A DNA stretch of 64,000 nt from Aphrocallistes beatrix (Eukaryota; Porifera; Hexactinellida; Sceptrulophora; Aphrocallistidae), in assembly GCA_963281255.1 (NCBI GenBank), contig OY725498.1, forward strand, positions 2,294,001 to 2,358,000, written 5' to 3'. Made by a program: the position numbers and the translations under genes. Under the pieces are notes generated by a model. It saw only the letters and a program-made list of their open reading frames with translations. It was not told the DNA's origin and ran no database searches. Positions 33,048 to 44,247 of this stretch are shown here, one piece after another (position 1 is the first letter of the stretch; each line of letters starts with the position of its first letter).

Positions 33048-34030
33048 GACTGTATTTTTTTAAATTTTATAGTGCTAATATTATTATTATTAATTTGTGC
33101 TAATAAAAATAATTTTTAATCTAATAAAACTCGAATACATGGTTTATTTTATGGCTTAAAAACATCCTTCATTGATAACTACCGCCATATAAACCATGGT
33201 TGTAATAATATTAGTTTATCAATCATTAAAATAATATTTGTGGCTATACTTTTTATTTATTTAGGCGAAGCTGGCCATTTTTTTCCGAATTGACGCATAT
33301 TTTATTTCTTAGAATTACACATTCACTTTTTACCCATATCCCAGCAAATTATCCGGGATATTAAGTTGAAATTTGAATCATAGATGGATAATAATGAGTC
33401 AACATTAAATTATTAAGTCTTCATGACTAATCAATAATAATAAAATTACTAATATGCTCATAATATCTCGAGATATATAGTAAATGCTACAATACCCATT
33501 TTACGATTAGTGAGAGATAGGATAAAACTTAAGGCTGAGTTGTTCAAATGGATGTCTACTATATTATGCTAACGTCATTGTAATCATGTTTGTCTTCAAA
33601 AAATCTAAATCGGTAGTTTTCATTGTAAAATAATTTAAGTATATATTAACTGCATCTCCGCTGTATTCATATTTCATTCCGTTATGAATCGCATCACAAA
33701 TTATTAGCCTTTCAAAATTATTTAATTCACGATTTTATGAAATATTCATGAAGCGATATCTCACGAATAAGGAAAGATAAAAGTAAACATACGATTAATT
33801 AAATATTTAGGAAGGATTATTCTACAATGATATGCATATTTCAGATTGATGTTGCCATTATGAGTCTGCAAAATATCTTTATTCGGCGTACACCGTATCA
33901 ATTATATAACGTTTCAACTGTGTATTCTCAAATGAAGTAAGTTGCACACTCATCCCAGCTGTCAGGTTTTTTTTGTCAATTTGCTGCAGTTTTCTGTAAT
34001 GGTAATTTTAAAACAACTTTTTTGATTTAG
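33048..34030 (+). other. End of the DIP2 19-kb intron; nothing recognised
   Basis: AT-rich sequence ending in the acceptor TTTTGATTTAG at 34030. Confidence 0.5.
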
Positions 34031-34315
34031 GATGGCCTAAATTACATTGGTTAACTATTGAAAGCACAAGCAAGCCAACTAAGGATTTTAAATTTCCTTC
34101 AAAATTGGATATTGATTCCACTGCCTATATAGACAGTAGTATTGATCGCGATGGTGCGGTTTTAGGAGTCTCTATCTCTCTTCACTCTATACAAACACAT
34201 ACACGTATTATTTGTCAATCTTGCCAATATAAAAGAGGAGAAGTCATTGTTTGTACCGAAGATGTAAAGAGAAATATTGGATTTTGGCATGGAGCATTGG
34301 CTTGTATATACTCAG
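34031..34315 (+). CDS. DIP2: DIP2 exon (first FAAL-like domain, continued)
   Basis: The first two bases complete the Gly codon split by the upstream intron (phase 1), giving a continuous LLKG-WPKLHWLTIES across the junction. This matches 'FKGWPKLLWFVTESKHL.KPP.DW' of DIP2 proteins. Further matches are DSTAYIDSSIDRDGAVLGVS ('TAYIEYKT.KDGSV.GVTV') and VKRNIGFWHGALACIYSG ('FKKDVGLWHGILTSVMN'). The exon ends at 34315 before donor GTATAG, again in phase 1. The 'SGTTG' phosphate loop of true adenylating enzymes is replaced by the family-specific 'DRDGAVLG'-type loop, as in other DIP2 proteins. No following exon was recognised in the window. Confidence 0.92.
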
Positions 34316-35240
34316 GTATAGTATTGTAGTATTTAATTTTAAGATTAATGTATAATTATTGATGAAAATTTCATATGAAGTATTAATTATGAAAAACTAG
34401 ATAAAATCAAAAGGTTAAAATATGCCTGGGGGATGCCTAGGGGGTAAAATCCACTTGAGTGAGATGTTTGAAAGTGTTTTTGACAAAATTTCCAATCTCA
34501 AATATTTATAACCATCTAACTCCATGAATTTTCAATTTCTTGATCAAACTAGGGTGGAATTTTCTGCTCTTTCAGATGTATGCTTCAGAATCATTTTGCT
34601 GTGATATGCGATGTAAAACCATTCCTAAGTTTTCCAATATTTTAACATGCCATTACTCGCCAAAAGATTGATTGAGCGCAATTTTGGTCATCTGAAAGAG
34701 GCGACAATTCTATTTCGATTGCTGAAAATATTATGAACAGTCACCGAGAGCTATGATGACTGATTTTCTAATTGCAAAATGTTTGGATAAAATTTTAATT
34801 AGAAAAATTAAACTGTGACTAATTCGAATGTGTATTATTCCAGTCTGGAATTTAATTTGCTATAACTCTCCTTACCGTTTAGGCTTAATTTTCTTCATGA
34901 ATGGAACCATTTAGTAATAAAACTATTTGAATGTGAAATATTTAAATGTTCAAATACTTTTGTCCCCTTTATGTATATAATGGCATTAATTTCTGAATAA
35001 TTTATGATATTATATGCACAGTGTAGAAAATTTAGAAATATTAATGCTTGATGGAGAGTATTTGATTTGAGATCTAGGTTAGTCATTGTTGACTTCATAG
35101 ATATATTAGTAATACAACTATTTTGATGGAAAATATTTAGGTATGACGAATAATTTGTGTAGAGAAGTGAATCTGAAAATATTATTTCTCAAACATGTCA
35201 ATTTGAGGCGATACATCAATAGAATTAGACCTACATAGTA
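34316..35240 (+). other. Next DIP2 intron begins; half a mariner-type MITE
   Basis: At about 34800-34975 a half-MITE is seen: 'gtgactaattcgaatgtgtatta', TTCATGAATGGAACC and AATACTTTTGTCC. It corresponds to the right arm of the element at 16898. The rest is featureless AT-rich DNA. Confidence 0.5.
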
Positions 35241-36574
35241 CTAGGGCATTCAAAAAGTCTTGCGGGTCATACCATAAAATAATAAATAAATGTCATAGAA
35301 TATGTTTCAATGTATTATTTATTCGAAATACCCCCCTCCTAATTCTACACAGCGTTTCAATCTTTCTACCTACTTTATGAATGTATTTCTGTACTCTTCT
35401 TCGGGGATGGATTTGAAGCAGTGGTACAGGGCCGACCCGAGGGTTTGTTTCGGCTCAAGTTCCCTGCCTGAAGGTAGATTTTGAGCTTGGGAAATAGCCA
35501 AAAATAACAGGGAGCTAGGTCTGGTGAGTAGGGTGGGTGGGGAAGTAAATCTAACCCCTCTGATTCCAAGAAATTTTTAGTGAGCTTGGCTGTATGGGAG
35601 CTAGCATTATCTATCAATAATTTTATTCCCCTCGTTTTAGCCTTGGCTCGGAGCTCTTCCGCGTTTTTGATTAGGTTTGGAAGTACTTTCTCTGTAAAAA
35701 ACGTTGCGCTTACTGTTTTACCACTTTCAGAAGGTATTTGCAAGACTATTCCACTACTATTGAAGAAAATCGGGTACATGACCTTCGGTTTTCTGAAGTC
35801 GGGCCTAGGAATTTGGGCCGGTCTTTCATCCCCTCTCACCCATGATCGCATTTTATACTTGCTGTAAGGGGTTGAATAATAGACCCAAGTCTCATCCCCG
35901 GTTATAACTTCAGCTAGGCGTCTAGGATCACAACCGTCATAGGTTTCCAGGAGTTTCTTGGCAGTCTTTACACGTGCGAGCTTTTGTTGATCGCCGAGGT
36001 TATGTGGGACCCACTTACGGCATATGGATCGGAAACAAAGCTGAGTAGTCAGAATGGAATGAATGGCCCCCGATGAAATCTCCATACTCTGCTCTAACTG
36101 CTCGATTGTTATACACTTATCTTCCCTGACTTTGCTCTCGATTAGAGCAACATTCTCTGGGATGCTGACGGACACCGGTCTCCCAGATCGAGGTAGATCT
36201 GACACGTCTGTATTTCCAGACTGAAATCGTGCAGCCCATTGCTCAACCGTTGATCTGGAAGGGCAGTCCATGCACAATACCTCCTGCAACTCATTGTAGA
36301 TGAGTACCTGCTGGATGCGGAGTTTTGTGCGAAACTCAATGTAAGCTCTCCATTTCAGATTAAAATTGTCATCCTTGGAAGCCATAATTTTACCAGTATG
36401 TTGAAATGATGTGTGAATAAATTGATCAGAAATTTGTAATTTTCATTCAATCAAGCTAAGATTTTCAGTAAATCAAGCTAAGATATAAGGTTGTGTTATA
36501 GATGAAAACTGATTAGTTTACTATTATAGTCTGCGAAATATACCATGACCCGCAAGACTTATTGAACGCCCTAG
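35241..36574 (-). mobile_element. Mariner element, 1334 bp, full length but inactive
   Basis: Flanked by TA (35239-40, 36575-76). The 28-30-bp inverted repeats are CTAGGGCATTCAAAAAGTCT on the left and CTAGGGCGTTCAATAAGTCT on the right (reverse complement), continuing as TGCGGGTCAT on both sides. They enclose one transposase gene on the minus strand. Ends and length are those of a standard mariner. Confidence 0.95.
35312..36385 (-). pseudogene. Mariner transposase (SETMAR-type), catalytic Asp lost
   Basis: ATG at 36385 opens a 336-codon frame ending at 35375. The N-terminal double helix-turn-helix (residues ~1-115) includes RSGRPVSVS. The first catalytic Asp is D164 in TGDETWVYY and the second is D259 in LLIDNASSHTAK. 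The third site, expected 34 residues later, is Tyr294 (SPDLAPCYFWLF instead of the usual APCDFWLF), a GAT-to-TAT change that should abolish catalysis. After LKIYLQ (about 35468) the frame shifts. The remaining C-terminal coding sequence continues in another frame to about 35312 and contains a TAG where 'K.VERLKRC' relatives have Trp. Host-like splicing is not needed; mariners are intronless. DNA binding might persist if it were expressed. Confidence 0.93.
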
Positions 36575-36576
36575 TA

Positions 36577-38477
36577 CCTTTAAACCTTTAGATATAATCC
36601 TCATGCTTCCTGCAAGAGGTAAACATCTTTTTCACAACTCGATCACTATATTAATATTTTATTTTATTTTTTGTATTATACACTTTGGAATTACCCATTT
36701 TAGAAGATTTCAACCCTATTATTAATTCCAGGGTCAAAGCCTATCACATGTGGTTTTTTTAAAAACACTTTCGTGCGAGAATCCGATTGATGTTCGTAGT
36801 ATGCTAACAAAACCTGACCCAACACTAATCGGAAGCTTTTTTTTCTTAAAATTCCTGCTTAGCTAGATAACTTGAAATTCTAAATTTGGCAACAGATCAA
36901 CCTCGAATCCTTGGTGGCGCCATAACTATGTAAGTATTGGTTATATCAAAACATTTTCCCCTTCAAAACATCACCCGTCGACTCTTCCACTAGCTGACTT
37001 GTTTGGATTATTGTTAAATGCCATTAAGGAGTTAGAACCTTTAAATTATTAAAAGGACCAGTTTAGGCTAAGTTTGAATTTTGGATTTTGTCAACTTTTT
37101 TTCAAAATCGGAACCTGTCATTTTGTAGAGGGAGACAGCGAAGCGTCTTTTTGAGAGGTATAATTTTTTAATATAATGAACACCGAGATTAAGAATTCGA
37201 GATTAAGAATTTTTGAAATTTAGCATAGGTAATGTTGTCCTTATTTTGGAATGTTTATTTTAGTTTTGAAATATTCGTTTAAGAATTTTTTTTATTTCAA
37301 CGTCTAGATATCCCTTCCAAATAGGATTTTTTTACAAAAATGCCCCTCACAAACCGGTTATGGATTTGCTTCCAAATTAATATTTCACATATGAAGTGTT
37401 TTTTGATCACTGTACCCCTATTTGAGTTTTTTTGTTGACATAGCATGACTGCATCAGAATGACGATGGCATAATATTATTGAGAATCCTTACTAAACATT
37501 TCATGCAACATTTGTTCACTCCTATCGCATCTTATTCGCTATATTTAAATCTTTTAGTGAATTATTATTCGAATTTTCTTTTGTTGAGTCATCATGGTAT
37601 CATAATAATAAGATTAACTTAAATTGTATTGAGATCAATGCCCAACATATAGTAGTATTTATCAGGCAAGTTTTATCCAATTTCTTGACATTCGTAAAAT
37701 TGCCAATTTTTCATTAAAAACAAAATGAATTTATATTTTTTATTACGCTATCACGATGATGATAGCATTATATTATAGAAATGCACCTTTAATATTAACC
37801 TGGAATTGATATTTCAAATACTTAAGCATTATTTGAAAATCGGAGAGTTAGGTGTAAATCTCCAAATAACGTTCATCATCCCAAAATATTCAAGTCATTA
37901 TATTTTTACTGTAACTAAGAGAGTGAATACCGTATCCATGCCAGGTAGACAAGATCACTCAGTTTAGAACTGTGTGCCTATCCTATTATATCGAATCTTA
38001 GATTTTAGACTATATTATATGAAGCACAAACGTAGAAGAGAGCTTTGTTGGTTTAAGAAGTACCATAAAGTTGACATCTGCTATTTCTGGAAGTGCAATT
38101 CTCTATTTTTCATGTATATTTCTAATTGGCGGAAAATATTCCTCACTAATGGAATATTTTATTGCTGAAGACATTAGACCTGTCTAAACCCAAGTGACCT
38201 CTCAATGAAATCTAACAAGACACACAGAGAACCAAATGTTGCCAACTCTTGTACTAAAATTTTTAATTTAAAACGCTTCAATGAAACCCTTCATTTCATA
38301 GCTGTCATACAGCCTCGTATTACTTCTGTACTTATTGTGGGGAAATAATTTATAACTGTTGGGTGATTTTAGCTCGCGGTTGTTATCTTAGCAGCTGATT
38401 CTTTGGCGGATTCGCATTTCATATATAAATATATAGAACTCAGCAAGTAGATGCCTCAGAGGAAATCTAATTATACA
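36577..38477. other. Intronic stretch, 1.9 kb; nothing recognised
   Basis: AT-rich sequence. A 64-codon open frame (37974-38168) has no motif. Confidence 0.4.
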
Positions 38478-38814
38478 CAGTGAAACCTCCATAATCCGAC
38501 ATTCAATGGGAGACGAAAATGTCGGATTATCGAATAACCTCCATAATCCGACATTTGTGGAAAATCAGCAAAATGTCGGATTATAGAGGTAAAATAACCT
38601 CCAGAATCCGACATTATTTGATAGACGAAAAAATTGTCGGATTATACAGGTCGAATTTGCATTACTGGAAAATCATTAAATTGTCGGATTCCGGAATAGC
38701 GAGGTGTCGGATTATAGTGGTTGTTTTCTATAGAAAAACGATCCATGAACAGAAATAATGTCGGTTTAGAGAAATGTCGGATTACAGAGGTGTCGGATTA
38801 CGGAGGTTCCACTG
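38478..38814. mobile_element. Pogo/Tigger-like MITE, 337 bp
   Basis: CAGTGAAACCTCCATAATCC at the left and GGATTACGGAGGTTCCACTG at the right. In between, the word AATGTCGGATTA and its complement alternate about ten times. The right flank is TA; the left flank dinucleotide is CA, so the duplication is not perfect. Confidence 0.85.
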
Positions 38815-38856
38815 TATTTCATAAAGGAGCATTGGTGCATTCATATTTAATATATA

Positions 38857-39343
38857 CAAGCGCGCTTCGCTTGCTTGCGCTGCGCGGCTAGCGGACACTT
38901 TGTGTCCGCCGGAGGCTCCCTTCGGTCGCCTGGAGGTGACATTGGTTAATTATAAGGAAGATATCATCTCTAAATATGTCCATCTTAGTTTTAAAATCGT
39001 TATCACTCGAAAAAAACAAATTTGTCCATTTTTAAAATTTTGATGAGTAATGATGACGTCATAGCAAAGTGATGAGTCATCATTTTTTGATGATAGTTGC
39101 ATCATATGTGAGACGTGTAGTATACAGATTCTATTAAAAATTCAGCCTTCTATCTCCTATAATGACTGAGTTAAGCCCGAATAACTGTGTTGCTTAACTT
39201 TAAAAAATGTGACAATGACGTCATAATTCCATGATGGGTCAACATTTTCGTCTGAGCTCAGAACTTACTGGAGCCATAGCCAAAAGACTCCCACATGCCA
39301 AAATCAGCTTTCTATTCCCTGCAGTTCCTTCACAATCAATTTA
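38857..39343 (-). repeat. T-repeat copy, reversed
   Basis: Complete from CAAGCGCGCTTCGCTTGC to a degenerate CAATCAATTTAT end. It faces the next copy head-to-head across a short (TA) tract. TGACGTCA lies near 39055 and 39217. Confidence 0.92.
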
Positions 39344-39553
39344 TATAGGTATATATATATATCTGTAACGAATTGATTGAAAAACTACGAGGTACAGAAA
39401 GCTGATTTTTGGCATGTGGGAGTTTTTGGCTATGGATCCAGTAAGTTCTGAGCTCAGACGAAAACGTCGACTCATCTTGGAATGATGACGTCATTGTCAC
39501 CTTTTTTATAATCACAAATTTCAGTTTTTCGACTTTAACTCAACCATTTAGGT

Positions 39554-40330
39554 CAGGGGTGCTCAAACTTTTAAATCTACGGGATACTTTAAAAATTAGG
39601 CTCCGCCTTACGGACCACAAATCATGGATCGCCTCTGGCTTTAGTTTAATCAATTTTCAAGCTATACATTTGTAGGTATCTAATTATTTCTATATGGTGT
39701 TTAGAAAAAATAATTATTATCTGTGACGATTGAAGCACATCAATCTACTGTTTATACACTGCCTGAACAAAATTATTCGTACACCTCATAATTCCTCATA
39801 CAAATAGTTATAATACTGATTTATTTAGCGAGTCAAGGTATTTAATTGGTAAGAGATATGCTTAATTTAACTTCAAATTCGAATTCTCGATATTCTAATT
39901 ACTCACTCTTTAATCTTTCAACTTGTTTACACTCCCACAAGGTTTAAAATTTTCAAACTGTGCCACTTCATACCATCAATGCCATCATATACAATGGTGA
40001 TCACTCGCGACATGTGGCATAGGAAAGCAAATGGTGAAAATACTTATTCTTGAGGAAGAGTAATTAATTTGAAAACTTGTAAAGTGAGTAATTTGAACGT
40101 GGAGAATTCGAATTTGAAGTCAAATTAAGTGTCTCTCTCACAAATTAAATATTCTTGAAACGCTAAATAAATCAGTATTATAACTATTTGTATAGGGAAT
40201 TATGGGGTGTACGAATACTTTTGTTCAGGCAGTGTATATGAATAATGAAAACAAGCGAATTATCCGCGGGCCACAGCGAATGTTCTCGCGGGCCACATGT
40301 GGCCCGCGGGCCATAGTTTGAGCACCCTTG
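39554..40330. mobile_element. hAT MITE inside a T-repeat, perfect 8-bp duplication
   Basis: Ends CAGGGGTGCTCAAACT / AGTTTGAGCACCCTTG, flanked by ATTTAGGT at 39546-39553 and 40331-40338. Inner words such as GCGGGCCACA are typical of such elements. Without the nested mariner MITE it is about 300 bp. Confidence 0.95.
39757..40234. mobile_element. Tc1/mariner palindromic MITE nested in the hAT MITE
   Basis: TA-flanked (39755-56, 40235-36), 478 bp. CACTGCCTGAACAAAATTAT pairs with ATACTTTTGTTCAGGCAGTG. Long inner symmetry includes ATACAAATAGTTATAATACT. Confidence 0.92.
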
Positions 40331-40655
40331 ATTTAGGTTATAAAGGCTGAAATTTTGAAAGAATGTGTATATTAATATACCTCACATATGATGCAATTAT
40401 CATCAAAAAATGATGACTCATCACTCTGTTATGACGTCATCATTACGATCAAATTTTTAAAAATTGACAAATTTGGTGATTTTTCGTGCGATATCGATTA
40501 TAACTGTAGGACAGACATATTTAGAGACGTTATCTCCCTTTTAATTAATCAATGTGACCACATGCGCCCACAAAGTGTTCGCCAGCCGCGCATCGCCAGC
40601 AAGCCAATATATAAATATATCCTCACTATTAAAACTCGATTAATGTGTGTGTATA

Positions 40656-43119
40656 TGTTACAGTCAATGTGTAAAATCAGTCAATTTTTAAATTGACTGA
40701 AATTTCCAGTCAATTTATAAATTGACTGATTCACTTAGGCAATTTACAAATTGACTAGAATTTTCAGGTAATTTACAAATTGACTGAACCATTGGTTAAT
40801 TTATTTGACAGATTGACTAATCATGAATTGAATTTATTGATATCAATATATTGCATTAACAGCTTATGACAACATTATGTTGAGTCCATGTAATGATGTC
40901 ATTGTTATACGCCCATTAGTTGGGGTAGCGCAACTAGCTAGTAGTTTAGAATCAGTTAACAGTATGTAGCTACAACTTAGTTTTATTGACTGTGCGTGAT
41001 TAGATTAATTATCCTACCCATAATTACTTCCAACATTACATCCATAACGTTTACATATCGTTCCCATTCAGATCTTGTTGGGGCAAGTCATGCTGGCGTG
41101 ACACTTACTATTACATTTAAGTCTAGCCTTGAAACATTTGCATTGTTTGCCGCTTTGTGTACAATTACACTTGGAAAATCCTTGTCCGCCACACTTAGAC
41201 CCTTGTTGAACAGCTTGTCGCAGGCCTATTTCTTTGTCTGTGGAGAAATCGTTCACACTGTACAGCGGATGGGGGCACAAATCAAATTGATTTCGGCTGT
41301 AAGATCCTTTCAGGATTCCTGCACGGACTGCTATACGGTACATGTCATTTCATTTCTGTCTAGAATTACACCCATGATGTTTCGAGGATCACCTCTACCG
41401 CGATCCACTAAAGGGATTGGAATAACTACTGTCTCCAGAGTTTCTAGCAACCTGCTCAAGACGACTCCGTTTCAACATGCGTTCTGCCTGAGCTATCTGT
41501 CCATCAGCTGCTCTCTTACGGTTGAGCTGAATGTTGTCATGCCGTATTTGGATAGCGGTTTCCTGAGACGAATGAGCAGATGAAGATGTGGGAGAAGTAG
41601 CATCTGAGGGATCAGGTGACGTGTCTTCTTGTGTAGGGAAATTTGGAAAAACTGGGGTCCGGTCACCTGAAGAGACTTGAGAGGGGTCAGATTGCTGATA
41701 AGCAATCATCAGATCGTCTTCGGACACAAGGCGTTCTAAGAATTCACTTGGAAGGGATGCTGAACGTAGTCCAACTTGTGCATCACGTCCAAACAGGGCC
41801 TTGAAAGGGGATTGTTTAATTCCAGAATGGTAACTATTGTTCTTCTGAAACTGAACAAATCGAAGCCCAGTTGGCCAATCTGTGGAGTTATTGTCACTTA
41901 ACCAGGCAATTAGCATGTCTTTGACGTCAGAATTCAGTCTCTCAACCGATCCCTGGCTTGCGGGATGGCGAGGTTTACCATGCACCATAAGTAGATCCGG
42001 CCACATAACCTTCAGTTCAGTGATGACCGAAGCTGTAAATTCACTGCCGTTGTCACTCTGGAGAATTTGAGGGGCGCCTAGTAATAAAAAAATGTCAACT
42101 AGTTGCCATGCGACTTCAGCAGCACGTTTGGAAGTCAAAGGGCGTAATACACAGTACTTTGTTAAGTGGTCTTGATAAACCATAATCCAGCGATACGATC
42201 CTTTGCACATAGACTGCATGTCAATGAGGTCAATCTGAACACGGGAACCATAGTCTTTGGACAGAATTGGCTTCACAACAACACCCTTGGTAGTGGCACG
42301 CTTACGTTTCTGTTGACATTGAACACATAGAGATTTGTAGAGCTCAATGGAGTCACGAGTGATGTTTGCATATTTGTTCAAAGCTTTAGTCATCTTGTCT
42401 CGACCGCCATGGCCGCATGCAACATGGGCGCGTTTAATGATGTCGAACATATCATCTATGTGAGCAAAGTAAACAAGTTCTTGGGAGCCTCCACTTTGCT
42501 TTCGAATTAACTTCTCAACATCGCCACACTGAAGAATTTCATACCTGTAAAATATATTAAATATGTCAACTAATCGATGCCATGAATCGGGTTCTAAATG
42601 TGGAACCAATAATTATTGTTCACATACCTGCCAAGGATATAGTACTGCCTGTTAGACTTCTTTGCGGTGGCAGATGCAACTTTGATTTCTTCAAGCAACA
42701 AAAAATACTCGTCTTTTGTCATCAACAATGATTTTGTATCAACAATGATTTTGTATCAGAGCTTTTTCGTTTCAACATCTCACGGAAAGCAAGTTCTATA
42801 GTGTTCGTCATCTCAAAGAGTTATAAGGATTTCATATAGCATTGCCTTATATAGTCTTTGATTGGTTGTTGTTATTAAGAACACACTACTTTCAGTCAGG
42901 TTTCCCATATACATTATCTATTGATTCTATTAATAATTTCTATTCTTAAGTTATTCAGTCAATCTGTTAAATAAATTAACCAATGATTCAGTCAATTTGT
43001 AAATTGCCTGAAAATTCTAGTTAATTTGTAAATTGCCTAAGTGAATCAGTCAATTTATAAATTGACTGGAAATTTCAGTCAATTTACAAATTGACTGATT
43101 TTATACATTGACTGTAACA
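40656..43119 (-). mobile_element. Ginger/KRBA2-like DNA transposon, 2464 bp
   Basis: Termini TGTTACAGTCAATG / CATTGACTGTAACA begin 164-bp inverted repeats (40656-40819, 42956-43119) differing at only a few sites. These are made of alternating CAGTCAATTTATAAATTGAC words. Flanking TATA on both sides (40652-55, 43120-23) fits a 4-bp target duplication, although it lies in a (TA)n tract. The element sits exactly between a forward and a reversed T-repeat. TGT...ACA ends, 4-bp duplication and a retrovirus-like integrase with an H2C2 finger agree with Ginger elements. Confidence 0.88.
41068..42811 (-). pseudogene. Integrase-like transposase of the KRBA2/Ginger type, broken
   Basis: Exon 1 runs from ATG 42811 to 42628, then an 83-bp GT-AG intron (42545-42627) leads to the main exon. 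The main exon has an H2C2 finger (HVACGHGGR...CVQCQQK), a DDE core with Asp in RVQIDLID, Asp in QSDNGSEF and Glu in QGSVERLNSD, then a Ser/Thr-rich linker. The C-terminus (VDRGRGDPRNIMGV, then GILKGSYSRNQF and a Cys-rich tail CNCTQSGKQCKCFK) lies in two further frames. Lesions seen: a 17-bp tandem duplication in exon 1 (42724-42757), and frameshifts near 41440 and near 41350. The intron phase fits only when the duplication is ignored, which supports the exon model. The enzyme is inactive in this copy. Confidence 0.88.
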
Positions 43120-43131
43120 TATATATATCTA

Positions 43132-43627
43132 CAAGCGCGCTTCGCTTGCATGCGCTGCGCGGCTGGCGGACACTTTGTGTCCGCCAGAGGCTCCCTTCGG
43201 TCGCATGGGGTCACATTGGTTAATTATAAGGGAGATAGCATCTCTAAATACGTCTGTCCTACTGTGATAATCGATATCGCACGAAAAATCAACAAATTTA
43301 TCAATTTTTATAATTTTGATGAGTAATGATGACGTCATGACAAAGTGATGAGTCATCATTTTTTGATGATAGTTGCATCATATGTGAGATATGTTAGTAT
43401 ACATATTCTATTAAAATTTCAGCCTTCTATCTCCTATAATGGCTGAGTTACATATGCTCGAATAACTCTGTTGCTTAACTTTTAAAAATGTGACAATGAC
43501 GTCATAATTCAATGATGAGTCGACATTTTGCTCTGAGCTCAGAACTTACTGGAGCCATAGCCAAAAGACTCCCACATGCCAAGAATTAGCTTCTAGGACC
43601 TGCAGTTTCTTCAATCAATTCTTTACA
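43132..43627 (-). repeat. T-repeat copy, full length, reversed
   Basis: CAAGCGCGCTTCGCTTGC to CAATCAATTCTTTAC. TGACGTCA lies near 43328 and 43498. First member of a tandem pair. Confidence 0.93.
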
Positions 43628-43657
43628 TATATATATATATATATACGTATATATATA

Positions 43658-44142
43658 AGCGCGATTCGCTTGCTTGCGCTGCGTGGCAGGCGGACACTGT
43701 GTCCGCCGGAGGCTCCCTTCGGTCGCCTGGGGTCACATTGGTTAATTATAAGGTGGTTAACATCTCTAAATACGTCTGTCCTACTGTGATAATCGATATC
43801 GCACGAAAAATCAACAAATTTATCAATTTTGATGAGTAATGATGACGTCATGACAAAGTGATGAGTCATCATTTTTTGATGATAGTTGCATCATATGTGA
43901 GACGTGTTAGTATACAGATTCTATTAAAATTTCAGCCTTATATCTCCTATAATGGCTGAGTTATGCCCGAATAACTGTGTTGCTTAACTTTTAAAAATGT
44001 GACAATGACGTCATAATTCCATGATGAGTTGACATTTTCATCTGAGCTCAGAACTTCTGGAGCTGGAGCCATAGCCAAAAGACTCCCACATGCCAGAAAT
44101 CAGTTTTCTACGCCTGGCAGTTTCTTCAATCAATTCGTTACA
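43658..44142 (-). repeat. T-repeat copy, full length, reversed
   Basis: Second member of the tandem pair after (TA)n. GCGGACACTGTGTCCGCC hairpin, TGACGTCA near 43842 and 44010. Two 30-base words (AATCGAGTTTTAATAGTAAG) follow at 44170-44230. Confidence 0.93.
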
Positions 44143-44247
44143 GATATATATATATATATTTATATAAACAAGCAATAATCGAGTTTTAATAGTAAGGATA
44201 TACACATTAATCGAGTTTTAATAGTAAGGATATATCTCTCTCTCTCT

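Larger units (their letters stand above)
39363..40606 (+). repeat. T-repeat copy, forward, split by nested insertions
   Basis: The 5' part (39363-39553, CTGTAACGAATTGATTG to 'caaccatttaggt') and the 3' part (40331-40606, 'ttataaaggctgaaatttt' to CCGCGCATCGCCAGCAAGCC) flank the hAT MITE at 39554-40330. TGACGTCA lies near 39485 and 40432. Confidence 0.92.

Noticed and set aside
40996-41583. 195-codon plus-strand open frame
   Set aside because: It lies opposite the Ginger integrase linker and tail, whose homology and intron structure identify the minus strand as coding.
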